In this document: in pieces, positions 48,681 through 57,891 of the stretch
How the letters are laid out: the number at the start of each line of letters is the position of its first letter
How positions within the stretch are numbered: the first letter of the stretch is position 1
DNA from: Spirochaetota bacterium
GTDB taxonomy: Bacteria; Spirochaetota; UBA4802; JAFGDQ01
Assembly (NCBI GenBank): GCA_034190085.1
Contig: JAXHTS010000035.1
Coordinates: 57,350 to 121,349 of the forward strand
Length of the DNA: 64,000 nucleotides
Direction: 5' to 3'
The notes under the pieces: generated by a model
Seen by the model: the letters and a program-made list of their open reading frames with translations, nothing else
Told to the model about the DNA's origin: nothing
Database searches by the model: none
Position numbers and translations under genes: made by a program

Positions 48681-50045
48681 ATGTACAGAAGGATGATTGA
48701 TAGATTTACTTACTTGAAAGTGATGAATATAAGGATCGGAAGTCGCAGTTCTAAAGTCAAGCGGAAGGGAAAAAGTATCTCCATCATCATTAAGGCGCTG
48801 TTTATCTTTACAACAGCACAGATACATGCGCCCTTTCCAGTGATTTCCATTGAAGGAGAGAGTATAATTGAGAGAGAGGAATGGGATAATGATATTGCTG
48901 AGAAAGAGATATTTCCAAGAGAGATGGGAATTAGTCAGGATGAGGTTGAAATAAATCAATTAAAAGAAAAATCCCCTAAAGATATAAATACAATTATACT
49001 ATTGATAGGCGAGATGCCTACAGATGACAGGAACTCTAATTTTGCTCCGGTCTTTAAAACAGAACAGGAGGATATATTTAATACTAATATAGATTTATCG
49101 TTATTATGGGTTGGTTATAAATTAACGGCTAGATGCATACAGCGTAAATTTCCTTGGAGAAATACCACCCTGAGCGAGACAGTAATCGGATCGTTTCTAT
49201 ATGCCAGTGGGACGAACTTCGGGTTTGCGGGCGGAATTTTACAAAAGGAAAAGAGATTTTATACTAATTACATCTCTGAGATAATTTCCCTGAAATGTTC
49301 TCTTCCATGGAGTACCTCTTTTGCATTCTCATTAGACTCTAGACAATATTTTTTTATTAAAAGGGATACTGGTTCAGACTTTATTATGCCCAAAAACCAT
49401 ATAAATATATTCCCAAGGATTGATTTTGGCTTTGATCGATTAACGGAGAAAGGGGTGGACCAACTTACAGAGGGGATTAAACTAACCTCCTGGATCGGAT
49501 ATGGCATTAGGAGCAGATGGGGGAGATGGGGCGAACCCCCCGATTATGAGATAGGAGGGGAGGCAAAAACCTTTATTATTTATTCATCCATTCTAACTTC
49601 AGGGCTGTTATTAAATAACAATCACAATGTTGTATTGAGATTACGATATAAGGGCGGGGTGGATAACGACTTCCTTACCAGACCTAGATTCGGATCCACC
49701 ATTGATAATGTGAAATTGGATGTGGTGCATGGATTCACGCTGGATGAGTTCAGATTTGTTGAGGAATTCGGTTTAATGAACCTAAAATACAGTTTTAATC
49801 TACATAAGCGTTTAAGGGTGAATCTGTTTTTTGATTATGCTCATATATTCTCACGGGCAGAATTATCTCAGCCCTGTGAAGATGAGGATCAGACAGAGGA
49901 TGTCCTTGCCTTTGGATATGGACTTAGAATCTTGAGTTGGGGAGGTTTGCCAATCTGGCTAACTCATGGTATTGGGAAGAGGCTCTATCCTCGGAAAAGA
50001 CCGGTTGAGCAGGCTATAATGGCAATGACTGCCGCTGGTTGGTGA
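48681..50045 (+). CDS. Predicted outer-membrane barrel, unknown family
   Basis: 454 residues. Basic N-terminus, then a hydrophobic stretch (about 33-48, IIIKALFIFTTAQIHA) that could be a signal; an acidic linker; from about 120 alternating strands such as VVLRLRYKGGV and LRVNLFFDYAHIF, and a GYGLRILSWGGLPI region like a terminal barrel hairpin. The start is uncertain: M15 is equally possible. It follows the exported dehydrogenase genes by 77 bases. I do not recognise the family. Confidence 0.5.
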   Translation: MYRRMIDRFTYLKVMNIRIGSRSSKVKRKGKSISIIIKALFIFTTAQIHAPFPVISIEGESIIEREEWDNDIAEKEIFPREMGISQDEVEINQLKEKSPKDINTIILLIGEMPTDDRNSNFAPVFKTEQEDIFNTNIDLSLLWVGYKLTARCIQRKFPWRNTTLSETVIGSFLYASGTNFGFAGGILQKEKRFYTNYISEIISLKCSLPWSTSFAFSLDSRQYFFIKRDTGSDFIMPKNHINIFPRIDFGFDRLTEKGVDQLTEGIKLTSWIGYGIRSRWGRWGEPPDYEIGGEAKTFIIYSSILTSGLLLNNNHNVVLRLRYKGGVDNDFLTRPRFGSTIDNVKLDVVHGFTLDEFRFVEEFGLMNLKYSFNLHKRLRVNLFFDYAHIFSRAELSQPCEDEDQTEDVLAFGYGLRILSWGGLPIWLTHGIGKRLYPRKRPVEQAIMAMTAAGW

Positions 50046-50070
50046 ATTATTTTAATCAAAGGAACGAAAC

Positions 50071-50880
50071 ATGTCAAAGCCGAATGCGCTTGTTTTGACC
50101 GGTTATGGAATAAATTGCGATGAAGAGACCAGATATGCCTTTGATAAGGCCGGCGCTCTCGCAAAGATTGTACACATCAATGATATTATTTCAAATCCAT
50201 TGATACTCGATGATTATCAAATCTTTGTTTTCCCTGGGGGATTCTCTTATGGGGATGACACCGGCAGCGGCAAGGCCATGGCAAACAGAATAAAAAACAA
50301 TTTATTGGATGAGTTTATAGATTTTATTGAAAGGGATACCCTCATGCTTGGGATTTGTAATGGATTTCAGATTATGGTAAATCTTGGCATTATTCCCGGC
50401 CTGAAGGGGATCATTGGGGATGCTGAGGTCTCTTTAGAACCCAATAACAGCCTGAGATATCAATGCAGATGGGTAGATTTGAGGATTGAAGCGGATTCAC
50501 CATCAATATTTACAAGGGGTATTAAGAGGCTGCATATTCCGGTCGCTCATATGGATGGGAATTTGTATGCCCCTCAGGACATAATAAACAAAATAGAGAA
50601 TAACAATCTCGTTGTAATGAGGTATTCTCACCCTGATGGCAAGCCAGCGGATGGCGCTTTTCCATTCAATCCCAATGGCTCAATCAATGATATTGCGGCA
50701 ATAACCGATAAAAGCGGCAGAATTTTGGGCATGATGCCTCATCCTGAAAGGAATATAGTATTCACACATCGCGATGACTGGACCTATCAAAAGGAGTGGG
50801 CAAAGAGGAGGGGTATAAGCCTCCCGGAAGAGGGGGAGGGGATGTCCATATTCAGAAATGCTGTGGGATATTTCCTCTAG
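50071..50880 (+). CDS. purQ: PurQ-like glutamine amidotransferase
   Basis: 269 residues. Class I amidotransferase: FPGGFSYGDDTGSGKAMANRI, nucleophile Cys96 in GICNGFQIM, and the His-x-Glu pair in MMPHPERN. This matches the glutaminase subunit (PurQ) of formylglycinamidine ribonucleotide synthase, which makes ammonia for purine synthesis. It is about 40 residues longer than a small-type PurQ and no purL or purS is nearby, so an accessory role is possible. A GGAACG ribosome site precedes the ATG. Confidence 0.85.
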   Translation: MSKPNALVLTGYGINCDEETRYAFDKAGALAKIVHINDIISNPLILDDYQIFVFPGGFSYGDDTGSGKAMANRIKNNLLDEFIDFIERDTLMLGICNGFQIMVNLGIIPGLKGIIGDAEVSLEPNNSLRYQCRWVDLRIEADSPSIFTRGIKRLHIPVAHMDGNLYAPQDIINKIENNNLVVMRYSHPDGKPADGAFPFNPNGSINDIAAITDKSGRILGMMPHPERNIVFTHRDDWTYQKEWAKRRGISLPEEGEGMSIFRNAVGYFL

Positions 50881-50955
50881 ATTTTTTCTATGCTATTAAT
50901 AACAACCAGATAATGACTTTAGTAATATTTTTATTTTTAATTAAGGAGGTATAAT

Positions 50956-51987
50956 ATGGCTTTAACACTAGATGACACGAGTTGGAGGTTCACTGATAAT
51001 AGGGAGTGGCGTGAGCACTTTACCAAATGGCCCCCAGTAATCATTAGCTGCGCGATTACAGGTGGAATCCATGGGAAGGCCGCGAATCCGGATTTGCCTG
51101 AAACACCGGAGGAACAGGCTGATTCTACATATGAGGCATACAAGGCAGGATGCAGCATCGTGCATATCCACGCCCGAGATCCAAAATCAAATTACTCCTC
51201 GCAATCTCAGAGCGCAGAAGATTTTTACAGGGTGAATAAGCTTATCAGGGAGAGGTGCCCGGATATAATCATAAATAATACAGGCACACCAGTATTCTAT
51301 ACAGATGATGAGGAAAAGATGGTTAAACACTTCGCTGAATGTAATCCTGAGGTGGCTTCGCTAGACGTTGGTATGCTCTATATGCGCGTTAGGATAAAGG
51401 CTCCAAAGGGGGCTGAGATATCAAATGATAATGCCTTGAGTAGACTGGCCGGCGGAGGATTTGAGCATACTGATGATGGATTTATGCAGTTCGAGGGAGT
51501 GATCCCGCTGGGTTATAGCAAAACTGAAAAGCTTGCTCGGGCAATGAGGATCAATAATGTAAAGGCTGAACTCGAGGTCTTCAACAGCCAGAGCTGGTGG
51601 TTCGTTGATAATCTAATCAGCAAGGGATTGGTCGATCCACCATATTGGTGCCAGCTCGTTTTTGGGCAGGATGGCGCCTGCAGTCCGCCCACTGTTATGA
51701 CAGCTCTGGAGATGATAGAGAATATGCCTCCCAAGTCCCTCTTTTCCGCTATTGGCATTGGGCCGCTGCAGCTTCCGGTTAATGCACTAAGCCTCATCAT
51801 GGGCGGACATATAAGGGTAGGAATGGAGGATAACGTATATTATCGCAAGGGAGAACTGTCAAAGAGCAATGCCCAGCAGGTTGAGCGGGCTGTACGCATA
51901 GTGCATGAATTAAACAGGGAGGTCGCTACACCCGCGCAGGCGCGAGAGATGATTGGTATTGACCAGACCCCCAAAGAGTATTCATAA
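50956..51987 (+). CDS. Beta-keto acid cleavage enzyme (BKACE/DUF849 family)
   Basis: 343 residues, all of one domain. PPVIISCAITGGIHGK, then Zn-binding His70 and His72 in IVHIHARDP, then NNTG, LDVGMLYMR and AELEVFNSQSW are family features; LPVNALSLIMGGHIRVGMEDNVYY is the conserved end. These enzymes react a beta-keto acid with acetyl-CoA to give acetoacetate and a new CoA ester, as in lysine fermentation. A strong AAGGAGG precedes the ATG (50943-50949). With the adjoining MFS carrier it may be a catabolic pair; the substrate is unknown. Confidence 0.92.
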   Translation: MALTLDDTSWRFTDNREWREHFTKWPPVIISCAITGGIHGKAANPDLPETPEEQADSTYEAYKAGCSIVHIHARDPKSNYSSQSQSAEDFYRVNKLIRERCPDIIINNTGTPVFYTDDEEKMVKHFAECNPEVASLDVGMLYMRVRIKAPKGAEISNDNALSRLAGGGFEHTDDGFMQFEGVIPLGYSKTEKLARAMRINNVKAELEVFNSQSWWFVDNLISKGLVDPPYWCQLVFGQDGACSPPTVMTALEMIENMPPKSLFSAIGIGPLQLPVNALSLIMGGHIRVGMEDNVYYRKGELSKSNAQQVERAVRIVHELNREVATPAQAREMIGIDQTPKEYS

Positions 51988-52005
51988 CAAGCGAGCGATT
52001 TATTT

Positions 52006-53268
52006 ATGGATGAACAACAAAAAATGTCAGGTTTTTATGGTTGGAAAAATGCCGGGATCCTCTTTACTACCTATTTCATCGGACTCGGTATCGTCTTCTA
52101 TGGCTTTTCAGTGATCTTTCCCAATATGATTAAGGATATGGGATGGGGTCGTGGGGAGGCCGCCATAGCTCACACCATCAGGGGAATAGTAGTAGGCCTG
52201 TTGAGTCCCCTTGTGGCCCTTTTGATAAAGAGGATCGGTAGCAGGAAGACGCTATCTTTAGGTATTCTCATTATGATTATTGTGCTCTTTTTTCTTGGAA
52301 CAGTTACCAAGCTCTGGCATTGGATACTGCTTTGGGGTTTTATCATGTCAATCGGCTTTGCCCTTGCTGGCCTACTAGTTCATCAGACTGCTGTGACCAA
52401 TTGGTTTAGTGTCAAACGTGGGGCAGTTTTGGGATTAGTGATGTCCGGCGCATCGGTGGGTGGATTTGTGGCCACACCCACCTTTACATGGATAATGCAG
52501 AATACTAACTCCTGGAGATGGGGCTGGTTGATTTGTGGGATGTTTTGTGTGTTAGCTCTAGCAATAAGCTATTGGTTAAAGGATAATCCTGTGGATTTGG
52601 GACAGCATCCTGACGGCATATCGCCAAATGAAGAAGAGGTCGCGCTAGGGAAGGCAAGGGTGGCGCGTACCTATAAGACCCCTGTTGAATGGATGTTATC
52701 GGATGCTATTAGAACGCGTTTTTTGTGGTTTTCACTTGTAATAAACATCAGCCAGATCATGGGTCTGTATATGATGGTGGTTCATGGGGTGCTCCATATA
52801 ACTGATCTTGGGTATTCTGAAATGCAGGCAGCCTCTATTATCGGATTTGTTATCCTTGCAGGAGGCGTGGCTCGTTTCCCAATGGGTTGGCTTGGAGACT
52901 ATATTGAACCCCGATGGATTATCAATATTACCTGCCTGGTAATGTCGATCTCCTTCATCGGCATTTGGAAGGGACCCAGCTTTACAATGCTGATGATCGC
53001 AGGGCCATTCTTTGGCGTCTGTTACGGGACTATCCTTGTGTTAATATCCGCGTTAGTCGCCAATTACTTCGGACAGGATCTGTTCCCTAATGTTATGGGT
53101 TTTATTATGCCCTTCTTGGTTGTTATCGGGGCTATAGTGCCGGTGGGGGCCGGTTATATAGCAGATGCCCTTGGCAGCTATGACCTTGCCTTTATGATCA
53201 TCATCCTAATAATGATGATCGGCTTTATCCTTTCCTTTTTCCTGACGCCTCCAAAGGCTAAAGTTTAA
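52006..53268 (+). CDS. MFS transporter, organic-acid type
   Basis: 420 residues and twelve predicted helices. GWKNAGILFTTYFIGLGIVFYGFSVIFPNMIKDMGWGRGEAAIAHTI resembles OFA/monocarboxylate-type MFS proteins; the signature RIGSRKTLSLG is between helices 2 and 3, and the central loop is at about 190-225. Starts 18 bases after the BKACE gene, so probably co-transcribed; a role in uptake of the BKACE substrate, perhaps a keto or carboxylic acid, is inference. Confidence 0.88.
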   Translation: MDEQQKMSGFYGWKNAGILFTTYFIGLGIVFYGFSVIFPNMIKDMGWGRGEAAIAHTIRGIVVGLLSPLVALLIKRIGSRKTLSLGILIMIIVLFFLGTVTKLWHWILLWGFIMSIGFALAGLLVHQTAVTNWFSVKRGAVLGLVMSGASVGGFVATPTFTWIMQNTNSWRWGWLICGMFCVLALAISYWLKDNPVDLGQHPDGISPNEEEVALGKARVARTYKTPVEWMLSDAIRTRFLWFSLVINISQIMGLYMMVVHGVLHITDLGYSEMQAASIIGFVILAGGVARFPMGWLGDYIEPRWIINITCLVMSISFIGIWKGPSFTMLMIAGPFFGVCYGTILVLISALVANYFGQDLFPNVMGFIMPFLVVIGAIVPVGAGYIADALGSYDLAFMIIILIMMIGFILSFFLTPPKAKV

Positions 53269-53328
53269 GAATGAAAATGGATGATGAGGATATCATAGTT
53301 TAAGCCTATAATTAGAAAGAATTTTATT

Positions 53329-54555
53329 TTATGGATCTGAAGGCGCAATAAACTCTTTGGCAAAGCACTGAACCGTCGTAAGCCCAGCTTCCTTCAGGAT
53401 GTGGCGAACCCTCTTCATTTCATCAAAGCTGGGCCACATTATTTGGCTTCTATAATCACCATGGAAATAAGCCATGCCAGTGGTTTGGATGGATGGATCA
53501 ATGTTATAGATTTCCCTCCCCATGCGTCGAATCTCCTCAAAAGAGATCAGTTCTTCATTATAGGGCACTCCCAGACCCATAAATACACTATCATGATAGT
53601 TCTCTGAAATATATGCTACAGCCTTCCAGGCTGTATCCATGCATCTTTGAGCCAATTCCCTATTCTTTAATCCTGTAATTCTCATAAAGGTCTCTACATG
53701 CAGGGCCTTAAGGTCAATCCCAAAGACATTCAATCCAGCATCTATTAGCTCATCAATATAGTTTTCAGTTAGCAAAGATCCATTTGTGGAGATGTGAAGG
53801 CGGATTCCTGGTTCCGGATTAAGCTGTTTAAGCTCTTGTACTAATTGGATCAGCCAAGGCCTATTCAGGGTTATTTCCCCACCAGATAGCAAAAAGCTCT
53901 CTAAACCTAATTCTTTTAATTTATTAGTGAGCATTTTCGCTGTTTCCTGAGGAGTGAAGGCTAATCCTTTCCCCATATGCGTAATCATCCAGTTATGACA
54001 CTGTGGACATCTGAAATTACATCCAGCCACAATGCAGCATAATTCTATAAACTGAGAAGTGGAATTTTTTCTAAATTCCCATGAGGTGCCCACCCCGCCA
54101 TCAGGATGTCCACCAAAGGGACCAACAATCCTTCGTGGTATATAGTCATCAGGCAGGTCGGTTTTTATCTTCATCCCCGCTTTTGCCTCTGTTACGCAGG
54201 CTAACCTGATCTCACCATCAATATCTACAGCACAATTCCCACACGCGCCGACCCCGCAAGGGGCGAATAGATCGTCACTGCCTGGCAAACAGGCGCTGAT
54301 ACCATGGCCACTCTCCCAGAGGGCCTCTTTTACAGTTATCCTCTCTGGCACATTCTTTTCCTTGCCGTTAACCTCAATCTGTACTTCCCTTTTCCTTTTA
54401 GCCTCTACTAATTCGAGAGCCTGGTTTGGACAGATGAGATTGCAGGCGCCGCAGCCAATGCAGATCTCTTCATTAGCCCCAGGACATGCTACAAACTCTT
54501 TGCAGGCGCCGCAATCTGTGCATTCATGTATATTATGGCGTGTTTCGTAGGGCAT
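53329..54555 (-). CDS. Radical-SAM protein with N-terminal [4Fe-4S] and [2Fe-2S] domains
   Basis: 408 residues. Order of domains: two [4Fe-4S] sets (HECTDCGACKEFVAC and CIGCGACNLICP, 10-43), a plant-type [2Fe-2S] domain (about 55-130; Cys100, 105, 108, 120 in the C-x4-C-x2-C-x11-C spacing), and a radical-SAM domain whose cluster is Cys179, Cys183, Cys186 (CNFRCPQCHNW). The last motif has the CxxxCxxC-HN style of PflA-type activases, and LLSGGEITLNRPWL follows. No glycyl-radical enzyme is in the window. Its ATG overlaps the stop of the upstream hydrolase gene (TAATG), so both are co-translated. Confidence 0.85.
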   Translation of the reverse strand: MPYETRHNIHECTDCGACKEFVACPGANEEICIGCGACNLICPNQALELVEAKRKREVQIEVNGKEKNVPERITVKEALWESGHGISACLPGSDDLFAPCGVGACGNCAVDIDGEIRLACVTEAKAGMKIKTDLPDDYIPRRIVGPFGGHPDGGVGTSWEFRKNSTSQFIELCCIVAGCNFRCPQCHNWMITHMGKGLAFTPQETAKMLTNKLKELGLESFLLSGGEITLNRPWLIQLVQELKQLNPEPGIRLHISTNGSLLTENYIDELIDAGLNVFGIDLKALHVETFMRITGLKNRELAQRCMDTAWKAVAYISENYHDSVFMGLGVPYNEELISFEEIRRMGREIYNIDPSIQTTGMAYFHGDYRSQIMWPSFDEMKRVRHILKEAGLTTVQCFAKEFIAPSDP

Positions 54556-55415
54556 TATTGCTTACCAAATACATTTTCAGCATTTTTATAGTAAACATTT
54601 TCCATGGCTTCAGGTTTAAAACCCTCTGCTTCCCAATCCTGAAAGAGCCTTTCAAAGGAGAAGAAGGGGTAATCAGAGCCGAACATGATTTTGCGTTTTA
54701 ATCTTCCATTGATCTCTCTTTTTAGCTCTTCTGGAAAGTATTTTGGAGACCAGCCATGCACTTCGTTATAAACATTAGCCTTGTGAACCATCACTGAGAT
54801 CATCTCACTGTGGAAGGGCCATGGGCAGTGGGAGGCAATTATGTTTAGGTTTGGGAATTGAGCAGCGACATCATCAATATTGGGAATGGGCCTCTCGGAT
54901 CCCAGCCTTATGCCCATGCCGCCCGGCGTGCCAGCTCCCAATGCAGTATGACCCACACTAATCTTAATCGGGGCATTTTTAGCGCTGCAGAGTTCATAGA
55001 TTGGGAATAGCTTGGGATCATTTGCAGGGACACCGCATGAAGCTCCATAATAGAATATTCCAAAGGATCCAACCCTATCAATATATTTTTCCAATTCGAT
55101 CACATAACTCTTGATGTCGAATTCGGGATTAAAGGGCGCCCAACTTCCATAAAAGTCGTCAGGGAAGTCGTTCTTTACCTTTAGCATATACTCACCAATC
55201 TCTGCCATCATCTCATAATTTGTAGGAGCTGGTGTTAAAAAGATTGCCTTAACACCTGCTTCTCTAAAAACCTGCATCATCTCCTCTTCAGTCTGATAAT
55301 AGGGGATGATGGTTTTGAAGGTTGCCTCAAAATGTGCTTTAAAATCTTTAGGGAATAGGGCGCCCTTCTCTGTAGTCATCTGCGTTTGAAGATCAATTAC
55401 TTTCATAATTATCAC
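54555..55415 (-). CDS. Amidohydrolase-2-like TIM-barrel protein with altered metal motif
   Basis: 286 residues. The pattern of strands and the late motifs IIASHCPWPF (His) and KIMFGSDYPFFS (Asp) identify the amidohydrolase-2 family. At the N-terminus, where metal enzymes have D-x-H-x-H, this one reads VIDLQTQM, with Gln in place of both His. The second half retains one His and the terminal Asp, so metal binding may be weakened or changed. M4 is a possible start. It precedes and overlaps the radical-SAM gene by one base. Confidence 0.8.
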   Translation of the reverse strand: MIIMKVIDLQTQMTTEKGALFPKDFKAHFEATFKTIIPYYQTEEEMMQVFREAGVKAIFLTPAPTNYEMMAEIGEYMLKVKNDFPDDFYGSWAPFNPEFDIKSYVIELEKYIDRVGSFGIFYYGASCGVPANDPKLFPIYELCSAKNAPIKISVGHTALGAGTPGGMGIRLGSERPIPNIDDVAAQFPNLNIIASHCPWPFHSEMISVMVHKANVYNEVHGWSPKYFPEELKREINGRLKRKIMFGSDYPFFSFERLFQDWEAEGFKPEAMENVYYKNAENVFGKQ

Positions 55416-55587
55416 CTGTTATTTTAGTTTTAAAATGTATTTATTGAAGAAATAACGAGAAGGATGAGTCTGTATATTTGTCAGACATTTTTGCATTCTG
55501 AATTTAATACGTCAACTTTAAAAGTATATATTCATAGAAAATGCCAGTGCTAGTAAATTAAATGGGTAGGTTACATTATTTTGTACA

Positions 55588-55691
55588 TGTCATTCCGGTT
55601 GAGACGGAGTGGAATACCGGAATCTTTATATTAAAGAAAGCTCCTCATTATTTTAGGATAATGAGAGATTCCCGCCTCCCTAGGAATAACA
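55588..55691. repeat. Dispersed TGTCATTCC...GAATAACA element, copy 2
   Basis: Begins tgtcattccgg and ends aggaataaca; the tips are near-inverted repeats. Shares tgtcattccgg, ggaataccggaatct with the element at 15718-15838 and its general length (104 versus 121 bp). Non-coding. Confidence 0.65.
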
Positions 55692-55774
55692 TAGATTAAA
55701 AAAATACATACTAAATTAAACTACTACCATGCCAGTCAATGCTCATAGAGTGGGGGAGTAGAACTTGTGACAGA

Positions 55775-55827
55775 TGTCATTCCCTGGTATGCACAGGGGC
55801 AGGCTCTGTGAATGCAGGGGAATGACA
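55775..55827. repeat. Dispersed TGTCATTCC...GGAATGACA element, copy 3 (short)
   Basis: Starts tgtcattccctgg and ends caggggaatgaca, a short (53-bp) member with the right-hand tip very like that of copy 1 (ctgtgaat.caggggaatgac). The remaining sequence of 55416-56484 has a weak 21-bp tandem repeat (about 55975-56035) and no credible gene; a 48-codon open frame at 56139 has no ribosome site. Confidence 0.6.
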
Positions 55828-56554
55828 TTTTAATCAACTTCAACTCATTATACCTGTTTTTTGTGAAATAAATATTATTGTATCCATAGTTGAGTAGTCA
55901 CAATTTAAGAAAAAAAACGCCAAAAGGGTAATTCCCCTGAAGATTAATGCTCTGGTTCGGGTGAGAACAACTATGACCTAGGTAATATTCTTCCCGACCT
56001 AGGTAATAACTCTTCAAACTTGGGAGATAATGTTTCTTGTATTGGTTAGTATCCCTTCGTACTGAGATTTAAGATTTTAAATGCTAATCAATTCTGTGCA
56101 TAAAATAATATCAAAGAAGATGAAAACACTTTGATATTATGAAAATTGCTGATACATATAAAAAAGCCCTCACCAAAAACAATATAGGCGATGAATTGGG
56201 CAGCATGGGGGGATATCCTGTTTCTGGATATTATTATATTTTGAATGTTATCCAGCTATATAAGTATCAAATTTTTTTAATTTGACTTGTTAGTTATTTA
56301 TATATGTTATTATACAGAAACTATATATTAATATGTTCGGTGTGAGAAGATGAAAATACTTTTTTTTATTAAAGTACGACATGGCTGGCACGTGGTTCGA
56401 GACACATATATGCACTTGACACCTAATCGAGTAGCATTTGAGAATTTGTGCTTCTATTCGCCATGCGTCTTAACATGGTGATTATGGCCTTGCCCTAAAA
56501 AAGAGGACGCGAAGTTAAGCGAAAGAAATGATAATAAGCTTAACGGAGGAGTCA

Positions 56555-56857
56555 ATGAAATCAAGAAGAAAATTTGACAAACAATTTAAGATTGATTCAG
56601 TAGAGTTGCTGGAGAGAAGCGGTAAAACAACTAGTGAGATATCTGAAGATTTAGGGATAAGGCCTGATCTTTTATCAAGATGGAGAAGAGAAATAAGGGA
56701 TAATAATGGGAAAGCATTTCCTGGGAAAGGTATTCCTCGGGATGAGGAATTATATAGGCTGAAGAAGGAATTAGCAGATGTAAAACTGGAGCGTTATATA
56801 TTAAAAAAAGCAGTGGCCATTTTCTCAAAGACCGAGAAGCGAGGTATAAATTCATGA
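56555..56857 (+). CDS. IS3-family transposase OrfA
   Basis: 100 residues from the ATG at 56555, chosen because CGGAGGAG lies just upstream. Helix-turn-helix N-terminus ([40 protein letters not shown]) and a leucine-rich C-terminal coiled coil ([22 protein letters not shown]). Nearly identical over residues 1-70 to the truncated copy at 63574, so transposition or duplication occurred in this genome. Normally OrfA is fused to OrfB by frameshift; here OrfB is broken. Confidence 0.9.
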   Translation: MKSRRKFDKQFKIDSVELLERSGKTTSEISEDLGIRPDLLSRWRREIRDNNGKAFPGKGIPRDEELYRLKKELADVKLERYILKKAVAIFSKTEKRGINS

Positions 56858-57120
56858 GAGACCATAGCGGCAAGTTTCCGGTGAAGAAAATGGCCGAAGT
56901 GTTGGGGGTATCACGTAGCCGCTATTATTCTTATCTTAAGAATCCGATGAATAGATATAAGATGGATTATGAAGATCTTAATGTTATTATTCAGGAGATA
57001 TACGAGGCAAATCGTAGGCTATACGGTAGCCCCAGGATATTCAGGGAGTTAAGAAAGCGTAATATCAGATGTTCGAGAAGGCGGGTAGCGCGTATAATGC
57101 GAGAGAATGGTTTTAAAGGG
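56854..57120 (+). pseudogene. IS3-family OrfB, truncated
   Basis: Starts 4 bases before the orfA stop (ATGA). About 89 residues match the N-terminal IS3 region: [36 protein letters not shown] and [14 protein letters not shown]. After this the frame runs into unrelated sequence (to 57174), and the DDE catalytic core is absent. Not functional. Confidence 0.85.
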
Positions 57121-57760
57121 AGCTATTGCCAAAAGTTCTTTATTGCCTTCCTCATCTGCTGCTATTATTACTAAAATACATGATTTCTCTTCCATACTTA
57201 CATTACAATATATTCCATCTACCCAAAAATAAACATACTGCTTATTGCTTTAATCCCTCTTTAACCATTCTTGATACTCTGATTCCCATATACTTTTCAG
57301 CCTCGCTACTGTTGAAGCGGATACTCCTTTAGCTTCATCTCCCAATATGGCTGTTAAAGCTGTGGGGAAATCACCTGTAGATATACCCTTTAAATATAAT
57401 ACTGGAATTAAATTATCAATACTCGGGATCCGTCTTAAAAAACCTGGGTAATATCTGGCATGTGAACATCTCTCCATCTCTTCTATCTCTTAATTTCCTG
57501 ACATCTACTCATTCATGCTTTATTTTAATTGCGCCTAATCCTGTTATTATATCTCTCATAGGCATGTAACCATTCCTTACAGCAAGGCGATGACCATTAT
57601 CATCTTTTCTATATTTATGTTCTTCTATAAAATTGGCAACCTCTTGCTCTATTGCTGCCTGGAGCATCTTTTGGGCTCCTTCTCTGAGAACTTCTTCTAA
57701 AATAAACCAGCTAGTGCCTCCATCTGAAAATATTCCTTTGTTCCTCTTGACCTCAATCAT
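57121..57760 (-). pseudogene. IS256/Mutator-family transposase, frameshifted and truncated
   Basis: The N-terminal part (57760 to 57509) reads MLQAAIEQEVANFIEEHKY, RLAVRNGYMPMRDIITGLGAI. The next piece is in another frame: RRIPSIDNLIPVLYLKGISTG, SASTVARLKSIWESEYQEWLKRD, then a TAA where Leu is expected, then YVYFWVDGIYCNV and [15 protein letters not shown], ending at the junction with IS3 orfB near 57121. So there are at least one frameshift and one stop, and the C-terminal half is missing. Confidence 0.85.
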
Positions 57761-57891
57761 AAAACTATCCTCCTTAACATTGATTATTATATATATCTAT
57801 TCATACTGGAGGATAATCTTATTTGTCTATCAATCCACAACTTTTGGCAATAACATCGGGAAATAGCGTTACTCAAAAAGAAAGGAAGCGC

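Larger units (their letters stand above)
56485..57120 (+). mobile_element. IS3-family element, left part only
   Basis: Left end from about 56485 (tggccttgccctaaaaaag), matched by the second copy at 63504 onward. It contains an intact orfA and the first part of orfB; homology stops at about 57120, where an IS256-type fragment begins on the opposite strand. No right end is seen, so the element is truncated. Confidence 0.8.

Noticed and set aside
55775..55827. CRISPR-like unit or terminator
   Set aside because: No regular spacer spacing; better explained as a dispersed inverted-tip repeat. No CRISPR array exists in the window.
56139..56285. 48-codon open frame before IS3
   Set aside because: No ribosome site and no similarity I can recognise; length is within chance.
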